A model generated the notes under the pieces. That model did not search any database. It was not told the DNA's origin and was given only the letters and a program-made list of their open reading frames with translations. Positions 1-8,753 of a stretch of DNA of 64,000 nucleotides are shown in pieces (within the stretch, counting starts at the first letter, position 1; each line of letters begins with the position of its first letter). The position numbers were made by a program, and so were the translations under genes. Source of the DNA: Pelagadaptatus aseana (GTDB lineage: Bacteria > Pseudomonadota > Gammaproteobacteria > Pseudomonadales > Cellvibrionaceae); NCBI GenBank assembly GCA_040365065.1, contig BAABNI010000009.1:62001-126000 (forward strand). The letters run 5' to 3'.

Positions 1-798
1 GTCGCCATTGCTGAACAGCACGCGGTAACTCTGGGTGCCGGCATTGCCTGTGAAGGGCAAAAACCGGTGGTCGCCATCTACTCCACATTCCTGCAGCGCG
101 GTTACGACCAGTTGGTTCACGACGTCGCCATCCAAAACCTAGACGTCACTTTCGCCATCGACCGCGCCGGTCTCGTGGGCGAAGACGGCCCCACCCACGC
201 GGGCAACTACGACCTCAGTTTTATGCGCTGCATCCCCAATATGATGATCTGCGCCCCCAGCGATGAAGACGAATGCCGCAAACTACTGACTACGGCCTAC
301 CAGCACTGTGGTCCCAGCGCGGTGCGCTACCCGCGCGGCACCGGCACCGGCACCGCCATCGAACCATCGCTGCAACCCCTGCCCATCGGCAAGGGCGTGG
401 TTCGCCGCACCGGCAAGCGGGTTGCCATCCTCAACTTTGGCACCCTGCTGCCAGCCGCACTGGAAGCTGCCGAAGCCCTGAACGCCAGCGTCTGTGACAT
501 GCGCTTTGTCAAACCACTGGATACCGATCTGGTTCTGGATATGTACAACACCCACGATCTGCTGGTCACTCTGGAAGAGAACGCCGTAATGGGTGGTGCC
601 GGCAGCAGCGTTGGCGAGTGGCTGGGACAACAGGGCATGCGCACCGAACTGCTGCCTCTGGGCCTGCCCGATCAACTGATTGAGCACGGCAAACACGAAA
701 GCCTGCTGGCTCAGGTCGGCCTGGATGCCAAAGGCATTGAATCCCGCATTCAGCAGCGCCTGCAACTGATGGCCGAGCGCCGCCCAGCCGCATCCTGA
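1..798 (+). CDS. dxs: 1-deoxy-D-xylulose-5-phosphate synthase, C-terminal part (5' end outside window)
   Basis: This enzyme condenses pyruvate and glyceraldehyde 3-phosphate to 1-deoxy-D-xylulose 5-phosphate. It is thiamine-diphosphate dependent and is the first step of the MEP isoprenoid pathway in the cytosol. The open frame runs from base 1 with no start, so the gene enters from the left and about 265 C-terminal residues are visible. The first residues contain IAEQHA, whose glutamate is the conserved ThDP-activating residue of the transketolase pyrimidine domain. AIYSTFLQR and DQL follow, then RAGLVGEDGPTHAG, both typical of DXS. The C-terminal transketolase-C domain includes TLEENAVMGGAGS. 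Family identity is very clear. The next gene, prmA, starts 35 bases after the stop. Confidence 0.97.
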   Translation, partial: VAIAEQHAVTLGAGIACEGQKPVVAIYSTFLQRGYDQLVHDVAIQNLDVTFAIDRAGLVGEDGPTHAGNYDLSFMRCIPNMMICAPSDEDECRKLLTTAYQHCGPSAVRYPRGTGTGTAIEPSLQPLPIGKGVVRRTGKRVAILNFGTLLPAALEAAEALNASVCDMRFVKPLDTDLVLDMYNTHDLLVTLEENAVMGGAGSSVGEWLGQQGMRTELLPLGLPDQLIEHGKHESLLAQVGLDAKGIESRIQQRLQLMAERRPAAS

Positions 799-833
799 CC
801 GCCCACCACTGCAACCCACCATTGAGATCCCCT

Positions 834-1715
834 ATGCCCTGGCTGCAACTCTATATTTACACCAACCGCACCGAGGCAGAAGCGCTCGAGGACATTTTGC
901 TCGCCGCTGGCGCAGCCTCCATCACCCTGCAGGACAACGCCGACCAACCCATCCTCGAACCCGCACTCGGGGAAACTCCGCTCTGGGATAACACCCGGGT
1001 AACCGGCCTGTTTGATGCAGACATTGATACCGCTCTGTGCAGCGCAGCCATCGCCAATGGCTATGGCAAACCACTGCCCCCCCACAAATGGGAACAACTG
1101 GAAGACAAAGACTGGGAGCGCGAGTGGATGCAGAACTACCAGCCCATCCACTTCGGTGGCGACCTGTGGATCTGCCCCAGCTGGCTGGAACCGCCACAAC
1201 CGGAGGCCGTCAACCTGTTGCTGGATCCGGGACTGGCCTTCGGCACCGGCACGCACCCCACCACATTTATGTGCCTGCAATGGCTGTCCGAGCAGGACCT
1301 CAATAACCAGACCCTAATGGACTACGGCTGCGGCTCTGGCATTCTGGGCATTGCCGCGCTGCTACTGGGCGCCGATCAACTGGCCGGGGTAGACATCGAC
1401 CCACAGGCCTTACTGGCCACTGCCGACAACGCCCAGCGCAACCACATTGCGGCGGAGCGCTTTCCGGTTTACCTGCCACCCAAGTGCCCCGAGCAACAGT
1501 TTGATACGGTACTGGCCAACATTCTGGCCGGACCACTGGCCGAACTGGCGCCAACCCTGACCAGCCTGACGCGCCCCGGCGGCCGGCTGTGCCTGTCCGG
1601 CATTCTGGCGACGCAGGCAGAAACCGTCATGAGCGCCTACCGCGACCACTTCCAATTCGACCCCATTCGACAGCAGGATGAATGGGTATGCCTCAGCGCC
1701 ACCCGAATTCACTAG
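834..1715 (+). CDS. prmA: Ribosomal protein L11 methyltransferase
   Basis: This SAM-dependent enzyme trimethylates ribosomal protein L11. The product is 293 residues, the same length as the E. coli protein. It begins MPWLQLYIYT, matching the family start, so the ATG is preferred over an in-frame TTG twelve bases upstream. Visible family blocks are EQLEDKDWEREWM, LDPGLAFGTGTHPTT, the SAM-binding motif DYGCGSGILGIAAL near residues 162-175, and NILAGPL near residue 228. It sits between dxs and a DUF3426 gene. In many relatives prmA follows accB-accC, so the upstream neighbour here is unusual while the downstream order (DUF3426, dusB, fis) is standard. Confidence 0.97.
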   Translation: MPWLQLYIYTNRTEAEALEDILLAAGAASITLQDNADQPILEPALGETPLWDNTRVTGLFDADIDTALCSAAIANGYGKPLPPHKWEQLEDKDWEREWMQNYQPIHFGGDLWICPSWLEPPQPEAVNLLLDPGLAFGTGTHPTTFMCLQWLSEQDLNNQTLMDYGCGSGILGIAALLLGADQLAGVDIDPQALLATADNAQRNHIAAERFPVYLPPKCPEQQFDTVLANILAGPLAELAPTLTSLTRPGGRLCLSGILATQAETVMSAYRDHFQFDPIRQQDEWVCLSATRIH

Positions 1716-1798
1716 GCGGCACACTACGGATTTACCCCAGCACACAGAGCGTCTAAACTCTGGCACTCAAAGCAAGCCTTCAGGGAATAACACCATTC

Positions 1799-3058
1799 AT
1801 GGCAGATCAGGTAACCTGTTGCCCACACTGCAACACCGCCTTCCACGTAACCGATGCACAATTGGCCACAGCCAAAGGCGCGGTGCGCTGCGGCTCCTGC
1901 CTGCAGGTCTTCAAGGCTCTGGACCACCTCACCGTCAGTGACACCCCTGCTGACACATCAATCGCCGAGCCATCCACGACCACCCATTCCACAGCCAACC
2001 CATCCACGACCGATGCAATCAGCACCCAAGCCGATCCAACTGCGGATTTCGACCCGCTGCCCACAGACATTGATTTTGGCGCAGAGGAAAGCATCGACGA
2101 AGAAACCGACGACAGCTTCAATATTGATCTGGTAAGCGAGCCGGTCGATGCCACTGACGAGAGCGAGACTGAAATCGAGGCCAACACCCCGCCTCAACCC
2201 AGCGATGATGATGAACTCATCTCCGACGACATGGATAACAGCCTCGGACAGCTCTCCGACGAATTCCTGGATCGTGACTCCACCCCGCAAACCCACGGGG
2301 GACTGTTCGATCGCAACATCCAAAGAAAAACCACCGCATCGAGCGAACCGGCCGACGACAGCTGGGCAGAACAATTGCTCGAAGACGACAATGAGCCTTA
2401 CATCGATAACCCCTCTTCCATCCAGTACGACACAGATGACACGGAAGACCTGTTGGATGAAAGCCTGCTGGCCGATCTGGACGAGCAGGAAGCAGAGCCA
2501 CAAACCGGCACTGGCGATAACATCCTTGCCGGCATTGGTGACGCTCCAGTTGAAATGGAGTGGCACGATCAAACCTCACCCTGGCCCCGCCGCCTGCTCT
2601 GGGGCGGACTGAGCCTGCTGGGAGCCATCACTCTGATTGCCCAGATAGGTTGGTTTGAAATCGATCGCTACGCTCGTCAGGACAGCTACCGGGGCATCTA
2701 TGAAACGCTCTGCCCCTCGCTTGGCTGCAAACTGCCGCCGCGCTACGACATCAACCAGATCAAAAGCTACAACCTCGTGGTGCGCAGCCACCCCAAGGCA
2801 GACAATGCACTGGCCATCGACAGCATCCTGATCAATACCGCCAGCTTCAGCCAACCGTTTCCCAATCTGACCCTGTTGTTCAGCGACATCAATGGCAAAC
2901 CTGTGGCGCACCGGGTGTTTACGCCCCGAGAATACCTGGGCGGAGAACTGGCTGGCGCCGACACCATGCCCAGCCAAACACCGATTCATATCGCCCTGGA
3001 AGTCATTGACCCCGGCAAACAGGCGGTAAATTACAACCTCGCCATCAGCCCCCAATAA
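1799..3058 (+). CDS. Zinc-ribbon, single-pass membrane protein with DUF3426 domain
   Basis: A 419-residue protein of unknown molecular function. The N-terminus carries a small zinc ribbon (MJ0042 type) with C8-P-H-C11 and C31-G-S-C34. A long, acidic, low-complexity linker rich in Asp, Glu, Ser and Thr (about residues 45-255) follows. One transmembrane helix lies near residues 264-286. A C-terminal DUF3426 domain of about 130 residues follows, containing LCPSLGCKLP and ending near the stop. The predicted topology is a cytoplasmic zinc ribbon and an extracytoplasmic DUF3426 domain. The gene sits between prmA and dusB, the conserved place for this family in pseudomonad-like genomes. Family membership is clear; the role is not known from the sequence. 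Confidence 0.85.
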   Translation: MADQVTCCPHCNTAFHVTDAQLATAKGAVRCGSCLQVFKALDHLTVSDTPADTSIAEPSTTTHSTANPSTTDAISTQADPTADFDPLPTDIDFGAEESIDEETDDSFNIDLVSEPVDATDESETEIEANTPPQPSDDDELISDDMDNSLGQLSDEFLDRDSTPQTHGGLFDRNIQRKTTASSEPADDSWAEQLLEDDNEPYIDNPSSIQYDTDDTEDLLDESLLADLDEQEAEPQTGTGDNILAGIGDAPVEMEWHDQTSPWPRRLLWGGLSLLGAITLIAQIGWFEIDRYARQDSYRGIYETLCPSLGCKLPPRYDINQIKSYNLVVRSHPKADNALAIDSILINTASFSQPFPNLTLLFSDINGKPVAHRVFTPREYLGGELAGADTMPSQTPIHIALEVIDPGKQAVNYNLAISPQ

Positions 3059-3140
3059 CGGGGCTGACAAACGGCCGTTTGGAACCTATTTCAACGCCCC
3101 TGTCAACGACTATTTTTTCATCAATTTGAGCGATTTCTAC

Positions 3141-3169
3141 TTTTCTAAAACCACCTTCGCGGGTATGAT
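3141..3169 (+). promoter_or_regulatory. Candidate sigma-70 promoter for dusB-fis
   Basis: A good -10 hexamer TATGAT (3164-3169) lies 17 bases after a poor -35 match TTTTCT (3141-3146), inside the 230-base gap before dusB. This gap is the only plausible place for a promoter serving the overlapping dusB-fis pair. The -10 is convincing, the -35 is weak; a strongly activated promoter would fit a fis operon, but that is inference. Confidence 0.35.
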
Positions 3170-3288
3170 AGCCCCCCTTTTCGGGACGCACTAAACGCCT
3201 CCCCCAAAGAGCTACGATACAACCCTTCGGTTGCATCACAACAACATTATTCAACCCAGAGACGACATCGGATCAAGACGAGGTCAGC

Positions 3289-4278
3289 GTGTTTCATATC
3301 GGCCCTTACCACATTGCAAGCCCCGTGGTTCTGGCGCCCATGGCAGGCGTGACCGATCAGCCCTTTCGCAAACTGTGCCGCCAAATGGGCGCCGGGCTGA
3401 CCACCTCGGAAATGGTGACATCCGACACCCGTCTCTGGAACAGCCGCAAGTCCCAGACGCGCCTCAACCACGAGGGTGAACTGGAGCCCCGCTCAGTGCA
3501 AATAGCGGGGGGCGATCCGGCAATGATGGCTGACGCCGCCCGCATGAATGTCGAGCGCGGCGCCCAAATTGTCGACATCAATATGGGTTGCCCGGCCAAG
3601 AAAGTTTGCAAGAAAGCCGCTGGCTCTGCGCTATTGCAAGACGAGCCACTGGTGCAGGAAATCCTGACCCAGGTCGTACAGGCTGTCGATGTACCGGTGA
3701 CATTAAAGATTCGCACCGGCTGGAACACAGATAACCGCAATGGCGTGATCATCGCCCGAATGGCTGAACAGGCAGGCATTGCCGCGCTGGCCGTGCATGG
3801 CCGTACTCGAGCCTGCAAGTTTCAGGGTGATGCCGAATACGACACCATTGCCGAGATCGTAGACGCGGTTTCGATACCGGTTATGGCCAATGGCGATATT
3901 AACGATGCGATCAAGGCCCAACAGGTTTTGTCGCACACAGGTGCCGCCGCCGTCATGGTGGGCCGGGCCGCTCAGGGTCGTCCCTGGATATTCCGGGAGA
4001 TCAACCACTTTCTGGCCACAGGCAAATTACTGCCTGAGCCAGCGCTGAAGGATGTCAGCGAACTGCTGCGCAGTCACATTCAGGAACTGCACAGCTTCTA
4101 CGGAGAATATATGGGGCTCCGGATCGCCCGCAAACACGTCGGGTGGTATTTGAAGACACTTGCCAATGGCAAGTCCTTTATTAAGACCTTTAACACAATT
4201 GAGTGCGCTCAAGAACAACTCGAGAGCGTCACTGAGTACTTTAAGCAATTGATAACAAAAGAGGATCAAGCAGCATGA
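3289..4278 (+). CDS. dusB: tRNA-dihydrouridine synthase B
   Basis: An FMN-dependent reductase that converts specific uridines in the tRNA D-loop to dihydrouridine. The 329-residue product starts with GTG. This start is supported by a GAGGT-like ribosome site just upstream and by MFHIGPYHI aligning with the family N-terminus. APMAGVTDQPFR forms the FMN site. The catalytic cysteine is C101 in NMGCPAKKV. Further conserved blocks are KIRTGW, HGRTRAC, ANGDI and GRAAQGRPWIF. The stop codon overlaps the fis start (ATGA), the classic dusB-fis operon arrangement of Gammaproteobacteria. Confidence 0.97.
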   Translation: MFHIGPYHIASPVVLAPMAGVTDQPFRKLCRQMGAGLTTSEMVTSDTRLWNSRKSQTRLNHEGELEPRSVQIAGGDPAMMADAARMNVERGAQIVDINMGCPAKKVCKKAAGSALLQDEPLVQEILTQVVQAVDVPVTLKIRTGWNTDNRNGVIIARMAEQAGIAALAVHGRTRACKFQGDAEYDTIAEIVDAVSIPVMANGDINDAIKAQQVLSHTGAAAVMVGRAAQGRPWIFREINHFLATGKLLPEPALKDVSELLRSHIQELHSFYGEYMGLRIARKHVGWYLKTLANGKSFIKTFNTIECAQEQLESVTEYFKQLITKEDQAA

Positions 4279-4583
4279 ACTCTGCCGCTATGCTGATGGC
4301 CGACGCGCCAAGAGAACTTACCAGCCCGGTACAGGAAGTACCTCAGCAAACGCAAAACCAATCACTGCGTGATTGCGTTGAGCAAGCCATGTCCAACTAC
4401 TTCCAGCATCTGGATGGTTCGTCAGTGACTGACGTATACGATCTGGTTATGGCCGAAGTAGAAGCGCCAATGCTGGAAATCGTGATGAAGTATACCCGTC
4501 ACAACCAGACCCGCGCCGCCCAGGTTCTGGGTCTGAACCGCGGCACCCTGCGCAAAAAATTGAAGCAGTACGGCCTGCTTTAA
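4275..4583 (+). CDS. fis: DNA-binding protein Fis
   Basis: Fis is a nucleoid-associated protein and transcriptional regulator that binds and bends DNA as a dimer and is usually abundant in fast growth. The 102-residue product has the conserved C-terminal half: LRDCVEQAMSNYF, then a helix-turn-helix containing RAAQVLGLNRGTLRKKLKQY. The first 30 or so residues are variable, as in pseudomonad Fis proteins. The start ATG overlaps the dusB stop in ATGA, so translation is probably coupled. A strong intrinsic terminator lies just downstream, marking the end of the dusB-fis unit. Confidence 0.96.
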   Translation: MNSAAMLMADAPRELTSPVQEVPQQTQNQSLRDCVEQAMSNYFQHLDGSSVTDVYDLVMAEVEAPMLEIVMKYTRHNQTRAAQVLGLNRGTLRKKLKQYGLL

Positions 4584-4605
4584 TCCGCAGACTGCACCAA
4601 TACCG

Positions 4606-4640
4606 AAAAGGGCGAGACACAACCATCTCGCCCTTTTGTG
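4606..4640 (+). terminator. Rho-independent terminator after fis
   Basis: A perfect 12-bp stem (AAAAGGGCGAGA at 4606-4617 with TCTCGCCCTTTT at 4626-4637) has an 8-base loop and a T-rich 3' arm continuing TGTGTTTT. It lies 22 bases after the fis stop. Confidence 0.9.
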
Positions 4641-4705
4641 TTTTCACACCCAGCTTTAATTTTGAGTTTTAAACAGTCCCCAACTTTTTGTCGATGGAAA
4701 ACAAC

Positions 4706-6283
4706 ATGAGCAACAACCTTGTGACCGTCAAACGCGCCCTCATCAGCGTGTCTGACAAAACCGGTATCGTTGAATTTGCCCAGGCCCTGGCGGCTCAAGG
4801 CGTAGAGATCCTCTCCACAGGCGGCACCTTCCGCCTGCTGACCGAAAACGGCATCAACGCCGTGGAAGTGTCCGATTACACCGGCTTCCCGGAAATGATG
4901 GACGGTCGCGTTAAAACCCTGCACCCGAAAGTACACGGTGGCATTCTGGGTCGCCGCGGCACCGACGACGCGGTAATGACCGAGCATGGCATCCAGCCCA
5001 TCGACATGGTGGTGGTAAACCTCTACCCCTTCAAAGCCACCGTTGCCGACCCCAACTGTGACCTGCCAACCGCGATTGAAAACATCGACATCGGCGGCCC
5101 AACCATGGTTCGCTCTGCAGCCAAGAACCACAAAGACGTGGCCATCGTGGTTAACGCTTCCAGCTACGAAACCGTGATTGCCGAAATGCAGGCCAACAGT
5201 GGTGCTACCAGCTACGAAACCCGTTATGACCTGATGGTCCAGGCGTTTGAGCATACCGCCCAGTACGACGGCATGATTGCCAACCACTTTGGTCGCCGCA
5301 ACACTGAAAACCAGGCGCGCGATTTCTCCAACACCTATAACGTTCAGTACGTTAAGACTCAGGATATGCGCTACGGCGAGAACCCGCACCAGAAGGCCGC
5401 CTTCTACGTCGAAGCCGATGCTGCCGAAGCCTCTGTTTCCACCGCCAAGCAACTGCAAGGTAAAGAGCTGTCGTTCAATAATGTTGCCGACACAGACGCC
5501 GCTCTGGAAACCGTGAAACTGTTTGAAGAGCCTGCCTGTGTCATCGTCAAGCACGCCAACCCTTGCGGTGTAGCCGTTGCCACTGATATCAAAACCGCTT
5601 ACGAGCTGGCCTTTGCTACCGATCCGGAATCGGCCTTTGGCGGCATCATCGCCTTTAACCGCGAACTGGATGCGGAGACTGCACAGCTGATCGTCGACAA
5701 GCAATTCTCTGAAGTGATCATCGCGCCAAGCGTTTCTGCCGAAGCCGCTGAAGCCGTATCTGCCAAGAAAAACGTACGCCTGCTGGAGTGTGGCGAGTGG
5801 GGTGCAGAGCGCCCGACCGCTTACGACTACAAGCGCGTTAACGGTGGCCTGCTGATTCAGGAAAAAGACAACGGCATGGTTGCCAAGGGCGACCTGAAAG
5901 TGGTCACCAAAGTACAGCCCTCTGACGAGCAAATGGACGAACTGCTGTTCGCCTGGAAAGTCGCCAAGATGGTGAAGTCCAACGCCATTATCTACGCCAA
6001 AGACGGTCGCACCATCGGTGTCGGCGCAGGCCAGATGAGCCGCGTCAACTCCGCGCGTATCGCCGCCATCAAGGCCGAGCACGCCAATCTGGAAGTGAAA
6101 GGTGCGGTAATGGCATCCGACGCCTTCTTCCCATTCCGCGACGGCATCGACAACGCCGCCAAAGTGGGCATTAGCGCGGTAATTCAGCCCGGTGGTTCCA
6201 TGCGCGATGAAGAAGTGATTGCCGCAGCCGACGAACACGGCATGGCTATGGTATTCACCGGCATGCGCCATTTCCGCCATTAA
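4706..6283 (+). CDS. purH: Bifunctional AICAR formyltransferase / IMP cyclohydrolase
   Basis: PurH catalyses the last two steps of de novo IMP synthesis: formylation of AICAR from 10-formyl-THF, then ring closure to IMP. The product is 525 residues, close to the E. coli 529. The IMP-cyclohydrolase (MGS-like) domain is N-terminal with LISVSDKTGIVEFA, STGGTF, DGRVKTLHPKVHGG and NIDIGGPTMVRSAAKN. The transformylase domain follows with RYGENPHQKAAFY and the catalytic K-H in VKHANPCGVA, ending GGSMRD and FTGMRHFRH. The ATG at 4706 has a GGA seven bases upstream and matches the family N-terminus; an ATG at 4694 is possible but has no ribosome site. It is followed by purD on the same strand. Confidence 0.97.
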   Translation: MSNNLVTVKRALISVSDKTGIVEFAQALAAQGVEILSTGGTFRLLTENGINAVEVSDYTGFPEMMDGRVKTLHPKVHGGILGRRGTDDAVMTEHGIQPIDMVVVNLYPFKATVADPNCDLPTAIENIDIGGPTMVRSAAKNHKDVAIVVNASSYETVIAEMQANSGATSYETRYDLMVQAFEHTAQYDGMIANHFGRRNTENQARDFSNTYNVQYVKTQDMRYGENPHQKAAFYVEADAAEASVSTAKQLQGKELSFNNVADTDAALETVKLFEEPACVIVKHANPCGVAVATDIKTAYELAFATDPESAFGGIIAFNRELDAETAQLIVDKQFSEVIIAPSVSAEAAEAVSAKKNVRLLECGEWGAERPTAYDYKRVNGGLLIQEKDNGMVAKGDLKVVTKVQPSDEQMDELLFAWKVAKMVKSNAIIYAKDGRTIGVGAGQMSRVNSARIAAIKAEHANLEVKGAVMASDAFFPFRDGIDNAAKVGISAVIQPGGSMRDEEVIAAADEHGMAMVFTGMRHFRH

Positions 6284-6454
6284 GACAGTCAGGCGGGCGT
6301 CTTTTGCGCGATAGCAGCGTCGGCGCTGTGCTCGGTCGGTCATGTGCAAAATGTACATTCCCTTCCTGTGCGCAGTGCCTCCTTGCTCTAACGCAAAATC
6401 CACTCCGCCTGCTCTGCCTTAAGGTTTTTGTAAAAAATAATTTGTTCTAAACGC

Positions 6455-6480
6455 GTCATTCCCGCGCAGGCGGGAATCCA
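6455..6480. repeat. dRS3-like intergenic palindromic repeat
   Basis: The element GTCATTCCCGC-GCAG-GCGGGAATCCA has perfect 8-bp arms (ATTCCCGC at 6458-6465, GCGGGAAT at 6470-6477). It has the form of the widespread dispersed repeats whose minus-strand translation reads DSRLRGND. It lies in the purH-purD gap, ending 18 bases before the purD start, so it would be transcribed as a hairpin in the mRNA leader. Only one copy was seen in the window. Confidence 0.75.
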
Positions 6481-6498
6481 TCTGAAAGGAAAACGCAC

Positions 6499-7788
6499 AT
6501 GAATGTATTGGTAATTGGCTCTGGCGGTCGCGAACACGCCCTGGCCTGGAAAGCCGCCCAAAACCCATCCGTTGAAACCGTTTTTGTTGCCCCGGGCAAC
6601 GCCGGCACCGCCTCTGAAGCAGGCCTGGCCAACGTCGACATCGACGTGCTGGAATTTGAAAAGCTGGCCACTTTCGCCAAAGACAACAACTGCGGCCTGA
6701 CCATTGTTGGCCCGGAAGCGCCACTGGTTGAAGGCGTGGTCGACTACTTTGCCGAGCAAGGCCTGCGCGCCTTTGGCCCATCCAAGGGTGCCGCACAGCT
6801 GGAAGGCTCCAAAGCTTTTACCAAAGACTTTCTGGCCCGCCATCAAATTCCGACTGCGGAATACCAGAACTTTACCGAAGTTGAGCCAGCTCTGGCTTAC
6901 CTGCGTGAAAAGGGCGCACCAATCGTCGTTAAAGCCGACGGCCTGGCCGCCGGTAAAGGCGTAATTGTTGCCGAGACTCTGGAGCAAGCCGAGGAAGCGG
7001 TTAAAGATATGCTGTCTGGTAACGCCTTTGGTGAAGCCGGCTGCCGTGTGGTGATCGAGGAGTTCCTCGACGGTGAAGAAGCCAGCTTTATTGTCATGGT
7101 CGATGGCAAAAACGTTGTTCCTATGGCCACCAGTCAGGATCACAAGCGCGTTGGCGATGGCGACACCGGTCCCAATACCGGCGGCATGGGCGCCTACTCC
7201 CCAGCCCCGGTTGTGACTGCCGAGATCCACAAGCGCATTATGGATGAAGTCATCTACCCGACCGTCAATGGCATGGCCGAGGAAGGCAACGATTACACCG
7301 GTTTCCTGTATGCCGGCCTGATGATCGACGCCAATGGCACCCCCAAGGTTATCGAATACAACTGCCGTTTTGGCGACCCGGAAACCCAGCCCATTATGCT
7401 GCGCATGAAGTCCGACATGGTGGAACTGTGTGAAGCCGCCATCGATGGCAAGCTGGCGGGTGTCGATACCGACTGGGAACAGCAGTGCTCTGTGGGCGTG
7501 GTTCTGGCCGCTGGCGGCTATCCAGCCTCCTACAACAAAGGCGACGTCATCACCGGCCTGCCCGAAGGCGAAGTGGCTGGCGAAAAAGTTTTCCACGCCG
7601 GCACCAAGCTGATCGACGACCAGATCACCACCAATGGCGGTCGTGTTCTGTGCGCCACGGCCCTCGGCAACAGCGTCACCGAAGCTCAGCAGCGCGCCTA
7701 TGAACTGGCCGCCAAGATCCAATGGGACGGTGTGTTCTATCGTAACGACATTGCCTACCGAGCCATTGCCCGGGAGCAGGGAGAGTAA
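6499..7788 (+). CDS. purD: Phosphoribosylamine-glycine ligase (GAR synthetase)
   Basis: This ATP-dependent ligase joins phosphoribosylamine and glycine to form GAR, the second step of de novo purine synthesis. The 429 residues match the usual monofunctional length. It begins MNVLVIGSGGREHALAWK, the family N-terminal signature. The ATP-grasp domain has VVKADGLAAGKGV, VVIEEFLDGEEAS, TGGMGAYSPAP and the metal-ligand region IEYNCRFGDPETQ. AAGGYP and the C-terminal domain complete it. AAAGGAAAA lies at ribosome-site distance. purH-purD is the standard pairing. A strong bidirectional terminator follows. Confidence 0.97.
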   Translation: MNVLVIGSGGREHALAWKAAQNPSVETVFVAPGNAGTASEAGLANVDIDVLEFEKLATFAKDNNCGLTIVGPEAPLVEGVVDYFAEQGLRAFGPSKGAAQLEGSKAFTKDFLARHQIPTAEYQNFTEVEPALAYLREKGAPIVVKADGLAAGKGVIVAETLEQAEEAVKDMLSGNAFGEAGCRVVIEEFLDGEEASFIVMVDGKNVVPMATSQDHKRVGDGDTGPNTGGMGAYSPAPVVTAEIHKRIMDEVIYPTVNGMAEEGNDYTGFLYAGLMIDANGTPKVIEYNCRFGDPETQPIMLRMKSDMVELCEAAIDGKLAGVDTDWEQQCSVGVVLAAGGYPASYNKGDVITGLPEGEVAGEKVFHAGTKLIDDQITTNGGRVLCATALGNSVTEAQQRAYELAAKIQWDGVFYRNDIAYRAIAREQGE

Positions 7789-7806
7789 AACTCCCAACCG
7801 GCAAAC

Positions 7807-7841
7807 AAAAAGGCGGCACTGTTCACAGCGCCGCCTTTTTT
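7807..7841. terminator. Bidirectional intrinsic terminator between purD and the convergent binding-protein gene
   Basis: AAAAAGGCGGC (7807-7817) pairs with GCCGCCTTTTT (7830-7840) around a 12-base loop. A-runs on one side and T-runs on the other let it work for purD (plus) and for the minus-strand gene ending at 7891. Confidence 0.85.
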
Positions 7842-7890
7842 ATGGGGTTTACCTTATGAGACGTGCAGTCTGACCCCGAACAGCCAACCA

Positions 7891-8745
7891 CTATGGCTGG
7901 GCTACCGCGTTCATCTGAACCACAGGCAATTTAGGAATCACGCTTTCGGGCAAGCCATAGGCCTGCCCCAGCAGTTTCAATTTGCCCTTTTTAGCCATGG
8001 GTAAAACACCGGCATCCAGCGCCTTGCTGATGGCCAGGGAATCCTTGCGATTAGGCGAAAATGCTATGTAGCAGGGTTCCTGTTCACCCGCCGAGCCCGC
8101 ATCGCGCAACAGCTGGGTAACCTTGAGGTTTTTCGCCGCGTACCAGAACACCGGGGCCGTTTCGACAAAAGCATCCAGACGGCCGCGCAACAATTGTTTG
8201 ATGTTTCTCTCCACCGCATTATCCCCCGACATAATACTGACACGGTTGGGGTTCTTGCCATAGGTTTCCACATAGGTATTGATCAGTGGGCCGTAGTCGT
8301 AATCGCGAATCACCCCCAAACGCACCGCCTCCAGAGACGGCTCGCCGACAAAACGCCAGTCGGATTCGACCCGAGTATAGAGATTACTGCTGCTCATCTG
8401 CAACAAAGGGGAATTGGGAAAAATAAACCCCGGGGCATCGCCGCGAAACGCCCCGACAATGCCGTGAATTTCACCGGCCCTTGCCAGAGAAACCGCCCGC
8501 GCCCAGGGGATCTCGACGTACTTCAGGGTGTAACCGGACTCTTTCAACGCCAGACGGGCAACATCAATCATATAGCCCTGCTGGGGATCATCCTTGCCAC
8601 AATTGATCGGGCACCAATTGTCACCGGCAATAACCACCTCGGTTAAACCCTCGCCCTGAGTGGCCCGGGAAGACACTGAAAAAGCCAGACAAGCCACCAG
8701 CAAGCAATTGCCAAGACTCAGCAGCGCGATTTTTTTCAGTGACAT
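7891..8745 (-). CDS. Periplasmic substrate-binding protein, SBP_bac_3-like
   Basis: A 284-residue protein that looks like the type-2 periplasmic binding domain used by amino-acid transporters and by some orphan sensors. The N-terminus is a signal sequence; it could be cleaved after SSRA near residue 28, though LVAC near residues 16-19 also resembles a lipobox. Mature-domain features are DNWCPINCG (two cysteines, probably a disulphide), GYMIDVARLALKESGY, and IPWARAV in lobe 1. Repeated short hydrophobic segments in lobe 2 fit the fold. No permease or ATPase gene is nearby, so it may not be part of an ABC importer. It starts 8 bases after the crp-like stop and may be co-transcribed with it. The ligand cannot be told. 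Confidence 0.75.
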   Translation of the reverse strand: MSLKKIALLSLGNCLLVACLAFSVSSRATQGEGLTEVVIAGDNWCPINCGKDDPQQGYMIDVARLALKESGYTLKYVEIPWARAVSLARAGEIHGIVGAFRGDAPGFIFPNSPLLQMSSSNLYTRVESDWRFVGEPSLEAVRLGVIRDYDYGPLINTYVETYGKNPNRVSIMSGDNAVERNIKQLLRGRLDAFVETAPVFWYAAKNLKVTQLLRDAGSAGEQEPCYIAFSPNRKDSLAISKALDAGVLPMAKKGKLKLLGQAYGLPESVIPKLPVVQMNAVAQP

Positions 8746-8753
8746 ACATCCCC

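Noticed and set aside
4580..6403. A 607-codon open frame antisense to purH
   Set aside because: It lies fully opposite a well-supported gene, its translation is Gly/His/Val-rich low-complexity without domain motifs, and it mirrors the purH codon pattern.
6388..7797. A 469-codon open frame antisense to purD
   Set aside because: Same reason: opposite a clear PurD with no motifs or ribosome site of its own.
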